From positions 40,241,377 to 40,305,376 of the forward strand of contig OX381708.1 in assembly GCA_947462335.1 (NCBI GenBank): 64,000 nucleotides of DNA, in the 5' to 3' direction. Source of the stretch: Harmothoe impar (Eukaryota > Annelida > Polychaeta > Phyllodocida > Polynoidae). Under the pieces are notes generated by a model. The model worked only from the letters and a program-made list of their open reading frames with translations. It searched no databases and was not told where the DNA came from. A program made the translations under genes and the position numbers. Each line of letters opens with the position of its first letter. Position 1 is the first letter of the stretch. Shown here piece by piece: positions 1 through 12,088 of the stretch.

Positions 1-1084
1 GTGATCCTCTTTCTCCAATAAGTCCATACAAAGCTGGTGTGGCTTTGAATCAATTAACAATGGATCTTCTCAATTATCTCTAATTAACATGCATAAGCAA
101 GACCGCCCCCTTGACGTCATGCAAAGATTTACAGCTTATGAAACATTCGGTTTTAGGACATCACACGTCATTAATGAGAATCAAACCCTTTCACGGCTTC
201 TGTGCGTCATCTTATACGAGTGCAGAAAGGTCTCTATGTCGATTGGCTGAAAGGATATATTATGTGTATATACAATCGTAGTGGCAAAGTACCTTTCAAT
301 TTTACAACAATTACTCCTGGACAATATGATATAACCGACGCCTGGAATACTGCAGACCAACAGAAACGTGGTCATTGAGACAAAGGGCGTCATATATATA
401 ACCCATCCCGTTAGTTCTCAATAAGCTAGCCCCTTACCACAGGCTAGACATATACAAGGCACTAAATCACTCATAGTCCGATAGGAAGGGGCTCCTCAGC
501 GATCTAATTGACTTTCACACCTACAAGATGGCAACCAATCAGTGTAAATGTAAGTAGTGGCCCGAACACTCTACAACCCATTTTCGACTCTACCATACCG
601 TGCCCATAGAGGCTGTCTCTCCCCAACACCCTTTTTATGAGCTGGGGCATAGGCGCATGGAAGATCCTTCCCATGCTGGTCGCCCCATATGAAAAATAAT
701 TCTGTTTGAGATTGATAACAATAGCAACCAAAATATTTAAATCGCTTCATTCACCTTTTCACTATTTTGACTGTACTTTGAGCAATTGAGGAACATGTCT
801 AGCTCTAGGGACACCCTTTGTACAACAGATTCCTCTTATTACAAATTTAAGAATTCCTTCTTCCAAACATAATAGTAGATGCTTTTCTCAAAGACGAAAA
901 ATAAGGGCTACCTATGTCCCCTCTGTTTCTATGATGCCTCTGTCATGGATTGGCTAATACCCTATTGCACCAAAAACACGCATGGCTTTATCCTCACTTT
1001 ACCACCATTATTACTATGGACAAAGCCTCCATGATATTAGCATTCATGACATAGATAATTGATGACAATGTCTTGTCCCTATGG
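1..1084. other. No gene seen
   Basis: AT-rich sequence with stop codons throughout. The short open frames at 181-393 and 504-731 on the minus strand have no recognisable motif. I see no repeat or RNA gene here. Confidence 0.5.
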
Positions 1085-1097
1085 TAAACGTACGGAT

Positions 1098-1336
1098 ACA
1101 ATGTAATATTTCGTATTAAGGGTACAAGCTACAGCTATAAATTCCGTCCTAAAATAAAGCAGTACTATGGCATAAGGGTTGGTCAATGATATATGGTATA
1201 CAGGTCAAATTACAGGTTCAATGTACTGTGTCTCATTAAGGCCTCCAGCTACAGGTATCAATTCTGTACTAAGAAGTGGGGGGATACCTTAAGTGTTCCT
1301 AGTGTTGTGACATAAAGATTGGTCATTATGCATGGC
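1098..1336. repeat. Diverged two-copy tandem duplication, ~120-bp unit
   Basis: Two units follow each other at about 1098 and 1218. Both run through CAATGTA, then CATTAAGG or TATTAAGG, then AGCTACAG, TATNAATTC and, near the end, GGTCAATGAT or GGTCATTATG followed by ATGG. Identity is moderate, so the duplication is old. No coding frame is shared. Confidence 0.6.
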
Positions 1337-1970
1337 TAATTGACATAGAGACTTGGTATGCCTGGACGGCTATGATGTCCCTTTAATGTCATTTCCAATC
1401 ATAGCGTTGAGCGACCACTGGTGCAATTACGATACTATCAATTAATCACACGAGTATAAACTTATATTAGAGGTTATCATAAATATCTTTAGTGCAGACG
1501 TGCCACACCAATGTGCATAAGCATCCTTAGTGCACATTGAAGTGTCACACTAATAGCAAGTTTTAGATAGAACCATATTGGAATTATTCTGCAGGCAATC
1601 TCACAAAATGGAAGTGTGAATATTGTTGAAAATGTCACCTCCCCCTTGCACACCCACTCTTGATTAGTTCAATATAACCGCCCCAAACAACCAACATCAC
1701 ACGGTTCTTTATATTCTACATGCAGTCATATCAAAACAATGGCTAGCATGTCCTGCGAATAAAGACTGATGACTCGACACAATGTTAGTAATGCCATATG
1801 GCGACAGGTGCATGGAGAGCGCTGAGAGTACCTTAGGGACCTGGTGTAAAACCCATAGGGGCTTTGTACTGTGCGCCTGAATAGAGAGGGACAGGGAAAG
1901 GTTTACTGCTTGTTCTTACCCGAGATACTCAGTTCGCAATAATACATTTATGAGCACTCTAGATAGTTAT
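1337..1970. other. No gene seen; short degenerate direct repeat
   Basis: Nothing coding is visible. Around 1494-1553 a ~42-bp stretch is roughly repeated (AGTGCAGACGTGCCACACCAA, then AGTGCACATTGAAGTGTCACAC). The rest is unremarkable AT-rich sequence leading into the minisatellite. Confidence 0.4.
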
Positions 1971-3418
1971 CTGTACTACTCCCTTCACTGTTCCATGCAC
2001 GATGTCCAATTTACCTACACTACTCCCCTCCCTGTACCACACACAATGTCCCATTTACCTACACTACTCCCCTCCCTGTACCACACATAATGCCCTATTT
2101 ACCTACACTACTCCCCTTCCTGTACCACACACAATGCCCCATTTACCTACACTACTCCCCTCCCTGTACCATGCACAATGCCCCATTTACCTACACTACT
2201 CCCCTCCCTGTACCACACACAATGCCCTATTTACCTACACTACTCCCCTCCCTGTACCACACACAATGCCCCATTTACCTACACTACTCCCCTCCCTGTA
2301 CCACACACAATGTCCCATTTACCTACACTACTCCCCTCCCTGTACCATGCACAATGCCCTATTTACCTACACTACTCCCCTCCCTGTACCACACACAATG
2401 TCCCATTTACCTACACTACTCCCCTCCCTGTACCATGCACAATGCCCCATTTACCTACACTACTCCCCTCTCTGTACCATGCACAATGCCCCATTTACCT
2501 ACACTACTCCCCTCCCTGTACCATGCACAATGCCCCATTTACCTACACTACTCCCCTCCCTGTACCATGCACAATGCCCCATTTACCTACACTACTCTCC
2601 TCCCTGTACCACACACAATGCCCCATTAACCTTCACTACTCTCCTCCCTCTACCACACACAATGTCCCATTTACCTACACTACTCCCCTCCCTGTACCAT
2701 GCACAATGCCCCATTTACCTACACTACTCCCCTCCCTGTACCATGCACAATGCCCCATTTACCTACACTACTCTCCTCCCTGTACCACACACAATGCCCC
2801 ATTAACCTACACTACTCTCCTCCCTCTACCACACACAATGTCCCATTTACCTACACTACTCCCCTCCCTGTACCATGCACAATGCCCCATTTACCTACAC
2901 TACTCTCCTCCCTGTACCACACACAATGCCCCATTAACCTACACTACTCCCCTCCCTGTACCATGCACAATGTCCCATTTACCTACACTACTCCCCTCCC
3001 TGTACCATGCACAATGCCCCATTTACCTACACTACTCCCCTCCCTGTACCATGCACAATGCCCCATTTACCTACACTACTCCCCTCCCTGTACCACACAC
3101 AATGCCCCATTTACCTACACTACTCCCCTCCCTGTACCACACACAATGTTCCATTTACCTACACTACTCACTGTACCACACACAATGTCCCATTTGACTA
3201 CACTACTCCCCTGCCTGTAACATGGACAAGGCCCCATTTACCTACACGTACTACTCACTGTACCACACACAATGTCCCATTTGCCTACACTACTCACTGT
3301 ACCACACACAATGTCCCATTTGACTACACTACTCCCCTGCCTGTAACATGGACAAGGCCCCATTTACCTACACGACTCACTGTACCACATAAAGTATCCC
3401 ATTTACCTATACTACTAC
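1971..3418. repeat. 44-bp minisatellite, ~33 copies
   Basis: A tandem array with the unit TTTACCTACACTACTCCCCT followed by CCCTGTACCACACACAATGC and CCCA. Units vary mainly at CACACA versus CATGCA and at GCCCC, GTCCC or GCCCT. Because 44 is not a multiple of three, each plus frame reads all three phases of the unit. The unit has no stop in any phase, so all three plus frames stay open over hundreds of bases. Those frames are artefacts, not genes. Higher-order structure is visible: a multi-unit block around 2621-2760 recurs around 2801-2940. At the 3' end, shortened ~33-bp units are mixed with a CTGTAACATGGACAAGG variant, and a ~124-bp compound unit starting near 3167 recurs near 3291. Confidence 0.95.
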
Positions 3419-4149
3419 AAACAGAAAGTAATTTGGGGAGGCAGCCCTGTCTATTGAAACCCTTGCGAACTATATCGATGAATTAATTAATCTTCACTGT
3501 GTCTGAGGTAAACCCAAATAGCATCATCTGCCTTCATTTTGGATGGTAAATGTAAATACGCTACTGGAACAAGAATCAACTTAGCTAATCTGACATGATT
3601 AGATGGACATTGGCACAAAGATTTTCACATTAATGCATTGATCCCATAGATAATTTAGCTATCATTCATGAGCCAGTATACTTCATCAGAACAAAATTAA
3701 TGAAACCGAGACATTGTGGCAACAATTGTATTTATAAATGGTTTCCCTATAGAGACACCCACTGCAATACACTGGGCGACAATGCGAGATAGAGACGACA
3801 AAGACTACACATCTGTGCAGGGTGATTTATTCTGGAGAAGGGAATAGAGTGTGTTCTGCTGTTACTCTGTGCTGTCCGTGCTCCTGCTCTGTGGACCAGT
3901 GTAGGTTCTTCATCCGGCCTTGAGAGCTGGGACATTAAGAAGCTCCCTATCTTGTTAGTTCTGTCACTGAAGTCAACTTCCCGACAAGGATTCTGTAAAG
4001 TCGGGCTCTTAAGACTATTTTTGACAATTTATGGCTATTGTTAATTTCGATGTGCAACCTTCCATTCATACTATGAAACGAAGGCGTAATGTGTGTGATG
4101 GTAATGGTGCAATGGAATAGAATCAATTGATAATTGGGGTCTGTATGAT
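3419..4149. other. No gene seen
   Basis: Unique AT-rich sequence. Minus-strand open frames at 3747-3935 and 3947-4246 have no recognisable content, and the second crosses the inverted repeat at 4150-4223. Confidence 0.45.
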
Positions 4150-4223
4150 TGTGTTTTACTTGGGCCAGATGGGTTTGACCATAACCAGGATATGGGCAAA
4201 TCAGCTTGCCCAAGTAAAACACA
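4150..4223. repeat. Perfect 16-bp inverted repeat (hairpin)
   Basis: TGTGTTTTACTTGGGC at 4150-4165 is exactly complementary to GCCCAAGTAAAACACA at 4208-4223, with a 42-base loop. It could be a tiny foldback element or a structured RNA. I see no clear target duplication, so its origin is open. Confidence 0.8.
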
Positions 4224-5869
4224 TACATATGGGCCCCACTTTGCAATGTTGACTGGGAGGTGTGTGAAAACCTAGCTATAGGGTATATGAAGGTTGGATT
4301 TATGTTTCATTTTGTTATTCACTTAGGCCTTAAAAATACTGGAGAATAAAGTGTGAACTGCGGCGCCAACTCGCGGACTGGCACCTCTACTCATGGACGA
4401 TCGAATCAACTCCAAAATGTCCCCAAAACTGAGTAAAATATCTAGGGTCGGCTCTGTTTTGCTAGGTATAGGGTCGGGTAACCTGAAACACAGTGTTTTT
4501 GGCCTAAAGTAGAACCCATCACCATCAAGCTTCCCTCCTTATAATCCTAACATACTCTATTGACTCTCCTCTTGCAGATGTGTGCCCTTGTTCCTTGCGT
4601 GTGGTAAACAAAATACAATACCCAGACATTGATGCTACAACTTATACAGCTCGGTTTCAGGTAACATTGATTCGCAAAACACGAACGGCTTACTTTGGAG
4701 GACCTCCTTCGATCTAGCACGCATGCTGCAAGTCCTTGTGTATGTATGGCTATTGGATTACACTCACTTTTTATAAATGTGGTTTACATCTGAGATGGAG
4801 ACCTGGATTGATTTCAAACAAAATATCAGGACGATGCAGTACTTAGTGTAGCCAGAGTTCCAATATTATTTTAGCTCTTTTGAAAGGGAGTTAAAATTTA
4901 CCTCCCTCAATGATCTATGATTCCTCAATGCGCATTGTTGTTCAGACATATATCACTAGAAAGTGATGTACTGATGTAAATTAAATCATTCAATTTTCGT
5001 GATTATGGTACCATGACAGTAGGCTGGCAGTAGTAAGTATTAAGCTTAAACTAGTGCTTATGCTACCCCACAAATGTATTGATAATATACACCTGAGAGA
5101 GCTACACGTATAAAATCTTTAGACATCTGCCATGTCCTTGAACAAGAACTATGTTGATATTCAATTCACCTACGTAGCATAGGTGAAGAGAACTATGATG
5201 AATATGCTCTTCATTACACTGAAGGATGAATCACAATTTAATATCAACCTTTGAAAAAAAATCACACGTATCCTATTTATTCTAATCTCTAAGGAACAAA
5301 ATGTGTAGATATTTTGGAGAGAAGTGCGGTATAGACTGGCAAGTATGTCACTTTCCATATTCATAGTATGTCTATAATATGGGGATTAAACTGCTGGCTC
5401 ATTGCCTGAGTGTAGGCTTCGGGCGATCTGCATGGTGCACAGGTTGCCATGGCAGAGACCGACATTAATATGCTTGTGACGTAGGTGCCAGGTTGTATTC
5501 TGCTAAGCCCACATTCATTGGACCAAGACGTTAGATCACGTATGTTCAGGTTATAGAATTAGTGGGGAATTACCTTACCAATTTGCCTCATTCATAAGTG
5601 CAGTACAATGAGGACAGCAATTCCTCGCAAAAGGAATTCTATGGAGTCAGCGTCATTCATTTAGAACTGTTCAGATTCTTGAGACCGTACCCCTTCAAAC
5701 GGAATTTGGTAACTGAGGGCGGCCAATTCACTTTGTGGACGTCACAATCTCGTGACAGTGTAGAACAATAGTTGAGAGGTATTCTAGAACTTGAGACGAC
5801 GCATTGAAAAGAAAGCATAGAAAAGGGTTTGTAGCTTTCTAAAATATCACCTTGTAAGCACCAATCAAA
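4224..5869. other. No gene seen
   Basis: AT-rich sequence with no recognisable open frame or repeat. A short imperfect hairpin (TTTAGCTC to GGGAGTTAAA) lies near 4870-4910. The minus-strand frames at 5170-5364 and 5657-5884 look like chance. Confidence 0.45.
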
Positions 5870-6020
5870 AGCATACGTACGCATGCCCGCTTACGTCCTG
5901 CGCTTAAACACCCGGAAACAGATTGTAGGTGGCGCCTCTCTGCTGAGCACACACGGGGCGCCTTCTGGTGGCAAGTATTGACACTACTGCCGGAAGTGGT
6001 CGCCCACGCATGCCTACAAA
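5870..6020. promoter_or_regulatory. CpG-rich promoter-like patch with ETS-type site
   Basis: A ~150-bp island much richer in CG than its surroundings. It holds a CRE-like TTACGTC, two GCATGC palindromes (near 5881 and 6008), two GGCGCC-type motifs, and CCGGAAGTG near 5991, the classic ETS-family site of TATA-less promoters. The same pairing of GCATGC and CCGGAAGTG recurs in the paralogous segments at 30.4 and 53.3 kb. Promoter function is inferred; no adjacent gene is proven, and the patch could be a promoter relic carried in a duplication. Confidence 0.3.
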
Positions 6021-7263
6021 CATCAACCTCAAAACTCTGAAGGTCATGACCTTAGGCTGAATTGGGAAGAATACATTGAGGGGGGGGGGGGGGTTTCAGT
6101 AAGGTATGTTAGGCGAGATAGTCACAAAATATACTATATTTTTGTTAGTATCTCGCAACCGTCAGGCTAGCTAGTCTCATAATTGCTTTCAAACATTGAC
6201 CATACAGTTGCCAATATTTGTTTAATGCTGATCTACCAGTCATCATTGCTGATACAACGTTGAGAAGCGAGTTGCCAATTTCACTTTTTAACTTATACCA
6301 TTTTCCAATTATGCTGACTCAACGTCATGTTCCATGCACTGGGATTTTGAGGTCCGGATTTGATTCACGTGACGCCTTGCATGGTGACGGATCGTGAGGC
6401 TATCTGTATGAACTGTGTATGGTCTCCGGCCACCTTTAATTTTTAGAAAAGAGTCAAGAATTTTGGTCCAGATCCCCGTCCTCTAGGGAATCATGGGTAT
6501 TCCATACCCCTAGACATGATATTGCCATTTAGGTAGGCAATGCTATCTTCAGAGGGAGTCATATGCATGAAGAAATGCATAATAATATTAAAACTTGACG
6601 CTACACTGTATGCTAGATTGCACGTTAAAGACCAAATAACAACGATGCTGTATTCTTAGTCAACAGCTTAGGCTATCATGATCACTTCAATGACACGACC
6701 CATAGGGCCATGCCCATCATTCACCATTAAGTGTTCACAACTGTCTCGACCATGGACCTCAGAGAATTGTTGAAATATTACCCTGAGAAATGGCTTCCTG
6801 GTACACAATAGACACACACATAAAGAAGTTGTAACCGCTTTCAATCGAGTCTCTAAGGAGCTATTCTGAGTCAGAACACAGTGGCCAGTGCACCAGGTGA
6901 GAGTTATATGTACTTGTAGGCAGCCATGGACTGGTCTGGCCAACAGTGAACAGTGAATCCTGGTTTTCCTCCAGAGACTCTTGGGTGTCCAGTAAATAGT
7001 AGTCAGGCCAGCACACAGCTGTGGCCAGTGTCTACATGTGTAAAAGAAGGAGAGTGAAGGAGAGTGTATACGGACAGCGCTAGCACGTTTATATCATATT
7101 ACAGCCCATGCTAGAAGGATGAAGATCAAATGGTTAATAATTTAAAGATACATTTACAATTCCATATTTCTGACCCCCTATATTTAATCATTCATATCAT
7201 GTTATTTTTAGTTTACACAGTAATACATCTAAGGTTGGAACCCCATTACCAAATCTGTCAAAA
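6021..7263. other. No gene seen; G14 run and a GATAGTC repeat fragment
   Basis: A run of 14 G at 6080-6093 is followed at 6108-6170 by a short sequence (GTTAGGCGAGATAGTCACAA) related to the hairpin repeat at 57745-57835. The rest is AT-rich and unrecognised. The minus-strand frame at 6668-6943 has no motif. Confidence 0.45.
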
Positions 7264-7545
7264 TTGCTACAGCCAATAGTCAGCAATAGCACCCCTACTA
7301 AGCCACAGAGAGCTACATATTGCTCCCTTTGTATTCCAGCCAGAGACCAGAATAATCATTCCCATTATGGCCGGTTATTTGACCAGGCCCACCCCGGTAG
7401 CACCAACAATGTGCAGACAGCACAAGGTCAAATCAAGTGGGCGATAATGGATGAAAGTTCCAAAGCAGACAATGGTCCTGATGGCCCTGATGACGTCATC
7501 AATAGCATGGTGATGGCTATGGTGTCAGGGTATCAGCCACGCTAG
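7264..7545 (+). other. Open frame with possible 3' splice site; product unknown
   Basis: This 93-codon plus-strand frame opens without an ATG and ends in TAG. A splice-acceptor-like TTGCTACAG lies just inside it, ending at 7272. That would make 7273-7545 a last exon of about 90 residues. The translation is hydrophilic, with a CSLC pair, an NHSHYGRLFDQAH stretch and an acidic DGPDDVINS region, and has no transmembrane segment. I recognise no domain. A first ATG occurs only late, so it is either an exon or chance. No partner exon was identified. Confidence 0.2.
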
Positions 7546-7858
7546 CGGGCATTCAACGGATGATTGAATATATTGTCCATTGACAATGTATCAGTATGTA
7601 TTGTGAATGGTACATCCCTTATTAACCAACACCATACATAATTTAGTAGGCTCCCATATCATGTCTAATGATATTGGCTACAGAGATGTGCAGAGGCATG
7701 CTTGTTCTACATTGCCATTTCAAAATATTAAAAGATTAAGGGATATGTACTAGAAGCTGAGAAGGGATTTAGCAAAATATTACGTCCTTGCGTATAGGAA
7801 TGGGGTTGGGGGGGGGGGGTTCCCAAGAGAGGAGAGGCTCCCATATTGTGTAAGCCTA
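7546..7858. other. No gene seen; G12 run
   Basis: AT-rich sequence ending in a run of 12 G at 7808-7819, just upstream of the MITE. A C11 run lies on the other side at 8055-8065. Confidence 0.45.
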
Positions 7859-8012
7859 CACACTCAGAAAAGTCAGCGTCATTGTCGCTAAAACCACTCT
7901 CACCTGAAAGTCAGGCAGTGCCTGGCTTCCAGGTGAGAGTGGTTTTAGTGCCTGACTTTCAGGTGAGAGTGGTTTTAGCGACAATGAAATGACGCTGACT
8001 TTTCTGAGTGTG
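7859..8012. mobile_element. 154-bp palindromic MITE flanked by TA
   Basis: Almost the whole element is inverted repeat. CACACTCAGAAAAGTCAGCG at the left end is matched in reverse at the right end, and the arms pair for about 59 bp with one 4-base length difference. The dinucleotide TA stands on both sides (7857-7858 and 8013-8014), as expected for Tc1/mariner-type insertion. The inner part of one arm, a 30-bp unit running from TGCCTG to GGTTTTAG, is tandemly doubled. A sister copy is at 11985-12088. It has no coding capacity, so it is a non-autonomous element. Confidence 0.85.
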
Positions 8013-9294
8013 TATATGAAATCTCCTAGAATCCCACCAACCAAAATACTTGATCCCCCCCCCCCTCTCTAATAGAAAAACCTGTCGGGAAGTTGCAAGC
8101 CTGCACAACGCAATGGCTTAATCTAGCACTCTTGCTTTTGTCATCAGAAAGGTCACTATATCACGTTGACTTAATAACACACTTAGCTCTTTTCTATAAT
8201 GAAGATGTCCCTCTAGATTTCAGATATTATACATAAAGGCATGAATGGGAACTTTTTCAATACGTTCCCTATTGCAGGGGGCAAGTAATGGCAACCCTGA
8301 ATAACACATGGTCAGCGTCCCTCTGAAGGTCAAAGGTCGACCTCTAGGGAGGTCACTGACTCGCTGTTGAAAGAACAAGGTGCTATATAATTTATAGTGT
8401 ACTGGTCTGTAATTCACTGCTCAGGACTGTGTGCCATCTATAGCCAAACAAAGCTTTCGTCTGTACCATATATTTTATTGTTTTTTTGGTCATTTATTCA
8501 TTGGAATAGGCTGAGAATGCATGCCAAACTGTAATTTCGTACAATGCCAACATAAAGGTGGATTATGAAGGCCCCCTCCGGTATAGATGGATCCAGCTGA
8601 AATATGGTTCAAATAGTCACAAAAGTGTTCAGAAATTCTTAACCGATGTGGAATCCGAACCGATGTGAGGCTACACATTTCATTATATACGTGATACGTA
8701 TGCCCTCTGAGAAAAAAAGGTAGTTTGGTAAGAATAATTGAGTTGTATTATTTTAATCCATAACAGTTGTAGATATTGCAGTTACATAATCACGCAGACC
8801 CGTTAGTGGCAATACTATACGATTTATCAATTTTACAACCGGTTCCTCTTACTTTTAGCAGTTACAGAGCACAATTCAACCTTCCGAATGAAAGCCTTGT
8901 CCAGATATAGATCCCAGGAAGCCTCCCAGCATATCCACAGGGTAGATCAATGAACACCACAGTGCACTCTTAAGGCAAGTATATTGATGGCGTTTTTTAA
9001 TGTCAGCATATACATAGATGGTTGGTTTAAAGAGTGAATTATTTCCTTGTTTGTAGGAATACAGTTTGTCAGCCTAGCATAACTATTTTAATGATATTTT
9101 CTCATCCTCTTCAACCTAAAATTATGAGGTCATGGCATCATTGCCCTGAGGTAATGTATGGCATCCCTAATTGGATGGGTGTTCCTGGGGAACCTTAACC
9201 TATAACACAAAGGACTATGATAGAGTGTTATGATATGACACGACCTTAATGAGGCCAATCAATACACCTTTCATATCAACTTTTATAGTGCCCC
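8013..9294. other. No gene seen; short dispersed repeat
   Basis: About 8930-8975 (AGATCAATGAACACCACAGT) resembles 32440-32485 (AGATCAATGAACACAATAGT). The minus-strand frames at 8220-8417 and 8490-8678 are unrecognised. Nothing else is evident. Confidence 0.45.
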
Positions 9295-10466
9295 CAGGGG
9301 CTTGTTTCTTAACCAGATGGATTCTGATCCAGTATGGGCAAATGCAAGCCAGCGAGAACTAAATCAGCAAAATGATGTTCTGTTTCTTAACCATTCTGCG
9401 CCAGAAGTCTTCGCCAAAAGCTCATGTGGCAGAAGTCATTCTGAAACAGAAACGTAGTTCTGTCTTTGCCACAAGCTCTGTTGGTACTTATTCTGACATC
9501 CAGTCCCCGGGGGGGGGGGGGGGGTCACTCCTTCAGTTTCAGTGACTATTTGTGATCATAGACCCAAGAGAAAGGGCCCATTTCTCAGGTATGAGCGTGG
9601 TTCCTGAAGGGCCCATGATATAGGATACATTTTAGACATGTTTTGAGGTAAAGGACCTTGTTAAATAGTTGTATTAGCCATTAATGACTGAACAATATCC
9701 AGTAGCACGGGAATAGGCAGAGGGACAGAGTATCATCGTTGCCAACTCTTCACCAAATTTTCAAGTCTTTGCCAAGTCTTTGCTAAGTCTTTGCCAAGTG
9801 TTCCCATAGTCTTCCCTTCTACCTACAATAACAGGCTTTTCCTGGGTTGCATCTTATCAGTAGCAAATCAGAGGATGTTAGGGAGGACAAGCTTAATCAT
9901 TATAGACTATTTAATAATATTGATAATAATAGGTTTGGTCCTCTGGGTTAATGGACAAGGTTTACTAGTACTACTATACATGCATACTAGAAGAACACAA
10001 GGAGATCAAAATTTCAAAGCTTATATGATAAGGACAGAGTCAGTATGTGGCTAATTAGCGAGGATTTATAGCACATGTGGAGACTAATGTGCATAATTTT
10101 CTGTACATATGAATGATACACACAATAGAAAGATTGTTAGATTATGTTCTAATAGGATTCAATAAAGTCTATAGATCATGTGGAAGCATAATATATTCAT
10201 GTATTTGGCATTCACACATTTTGAAATATAATTATCATCCAAGTGCTTAATATCATTTTTATAAGGGTTATTAGTATAAGAGCTCTCATACCTATCGTAA
10301 AATGGTTAAGAAACAGAGCTCACATAACCACTATTCATCATGGATAGTGCTATGTGTGAATGCAAACAGTAATTGAACTCTATAGCGTATTTAAAAAAAT
10401 GATGGCTGGTTAAGAAACAGAAAACCGGATTACACTATCAGAAAGTGGTTAAGAAACAAGCCCCAG
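9295..10466. mobile_element. 1.17-kb element with hAT-like ends and TTCTTAACCA repeats
   Basis: The left end CAGGGGCTTGTTTCTTAACC is matched at the right end in reverse complement with one mismatch (CTGGGG). The motif GTTTCTTAACCA occurs five times in total: plus orientation at 9304-9315 and 9382-9393, inverted at 10303-10314, 10407-10418 and 10446-10457. CAGGGG ends are typical of hAT transposons, but I cannot find a convincing 8-bp target duplication. The interior carries a G16 run (9509-9524) and an unrecognised 87-codon frame (9791-10054). A solitary related end (TGGTTATGAAACAGACCCCT) is at 14366-14386. Confidence 0.65.
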
Positions 10467-11984
10467 AGGTGTTACCCCCCCCCCCCCTGTTGGCACATAG
10501 ATCAGCTTAATCCCTGCCTTTACCCGGTTATTTATTTGGTGGGATCCTGACGATATAACATGAGCTTTCCAAAACTGAAGAAATCATCTTTATATTTTAA
10601 CTATACGTAACACAATCATGGGACTAGCCAAGTACATTGGCATCTAAGTGAAAAAATAACTCTAATTTGTTTCTGAGAATTGAAACGTACCAGTTATCTA
10701 TCCACTAGAATATGTATTACTTTAAGTTCCCAAACTCGTGCTTACAATGACGTACAGATGTTTTGCTACATGGTGAAAACAGAACTTGTCAGTGCTACGG
10801 ACCCTGTTACCAGAGTCAGGTGGGTTGCCAAGATGACCATCCTTCCAGGTAGAATTCATCATTGCTTGGCTCCCTCCCTCTCTTCTCAAATGTGTATTTG
10901 TTGTATATCCAAACTGTGTCTCAGCCCACATTGGGTAGTTCACTCCAAGCCCGAGTAGAATTCGCCCAGGGACTGATGTGGCATGACTATAGTGTTTTGG
11001 CTGCCCAAACTCAGCATCCCTACCATGCCCGTACATAGCCCAACCATACATTTTCCATTGGAGCAGTAAAAAGATATCCATTTACTATTTTGATTCAAAG
11101 TAACCTGAGCTCATTCATCAGCCAAACCTAAGCTCAATAGGAATTCTTCTCGAACTCTAAAACAGCCAATTCGAGATGATATTGGTTTATCCTCAATATG
11201 GGATTGCTACTTGAATGCAAACGGAAACCTTAAAAGGATATTAAAGCAATGGATCTGTGCAACCATTCTAAATGAATGCATGTATGGCTTGGAGTCCCCT
11301 GATTGCCTCTCCACAGATCCCTATACTGATGTTGGCCCTTACCTTTCCCTATCTATACAAAGTAACAAAGGCAAAGCAGCTGACGTATGTGCTTTGTCCT
11401 TTCATCAATTTAAATATGAGAGAGTTTATGTCAATACAAATGGTTTTGAAGTGCTACTAGTTGTTAGTAATATTGTATTGATTATGGCTGGTGCTTTGTC
11501 TGTTTAATGTATACAATACGACTATGAGCACACCTCAGCGACACATCATCTGTCAGATACAATTTCACAACCGTTTCTGCTTCCCTGAAAAATGATATCA
11601 TATGCAAGGGATCCCTTTAACTCTGTAGGTATTGACTTACTAGTATTCTTATCCTATTTCAATTGCTCATCTCTTGTGTTCTGCAATTGGGTACCTGCAA
11701 CCCTCAAGCACAGAAATGTGTTTTATAGTGTACATTCAATATATTATATGTATATATCGATAGGAAATACAGAATTTTGCAGGCTACAGGATAATGCATC
11801 AATCGGGTTCTTATGGTCAAACGTCTGTCATGTCTTGAGGAACAAAGCAAGATCCAGTACTATTACTAAGCAATGAGACATAATTAACCGTATTGTTCAT
11901 GGTGTCTCATCTGGTATTATATACAGATTAAGAGGGATATCTGCTACAGTGGTCACCACTTTTCTGCTCATATTAAAACACACA
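10467..11984. other. No confirmed gene; block shared with 25.05 kb
   Basis: A C13 run at 10475-10487 opens this stretch. The 119-codon minus-strand frame at 10722-11081 has no recognisable domain. About 11600-11715 (GGGATCCCTTTAACTCTGTA through TGCAACCCTCAAGC) is homologous to 25048-25150 in the same orientation. Conservation is patchy with no shared reading frame, so I treat it as part of an old dispersed or duplicated sequence. Confidence 0.45.
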
Positions 11985-12088
11985 CACCCTCAGAAAAGTG
12001 AGCGTAACTGTCGCTGAAAAAACAGGCAGTGCCTGACCTTTAGGTGAGTGCACTTTTGGCGACCATGACGCTCACTTTTACGAGGGTG
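11985..12088. mobile_element. 104-bp palindromic MITE, sister of 7859-8012
   Basis: The ends CACCCTCAGAAAAGTGAGCG and the reverse complement of CGCTCACTTTTACGAGGGTG pair. Inner parts (TGTCGCTGAAAA, GGCAGTGCCTGACC, AGGTGAGTGC) match the 7859 element in order. The flanking dinucleotide on both sides is CA (11983-11984 and 12089-12090) rather than TA. This is either a decayed TA or a looser target rule. Confidence 0.8.

Noticed and set aside
2002..3486. Five long plus-strand open frames of 159-339 codons
   Set aside because: They lie on the 44-bp minisatellite, overlap in all three frames and encode only the repeat.
9287..10474. 8-bp target duplication for the hAT-like element
   Set aside because: AGTGCCCC and AGGTGTTA do not match well enough, so I do not claim one.
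10722..11081. 119-codon minus-strand frame
   Set aside because: No recognisable domain, no splice support, and an overlapping plus-strand frame of similar quality.
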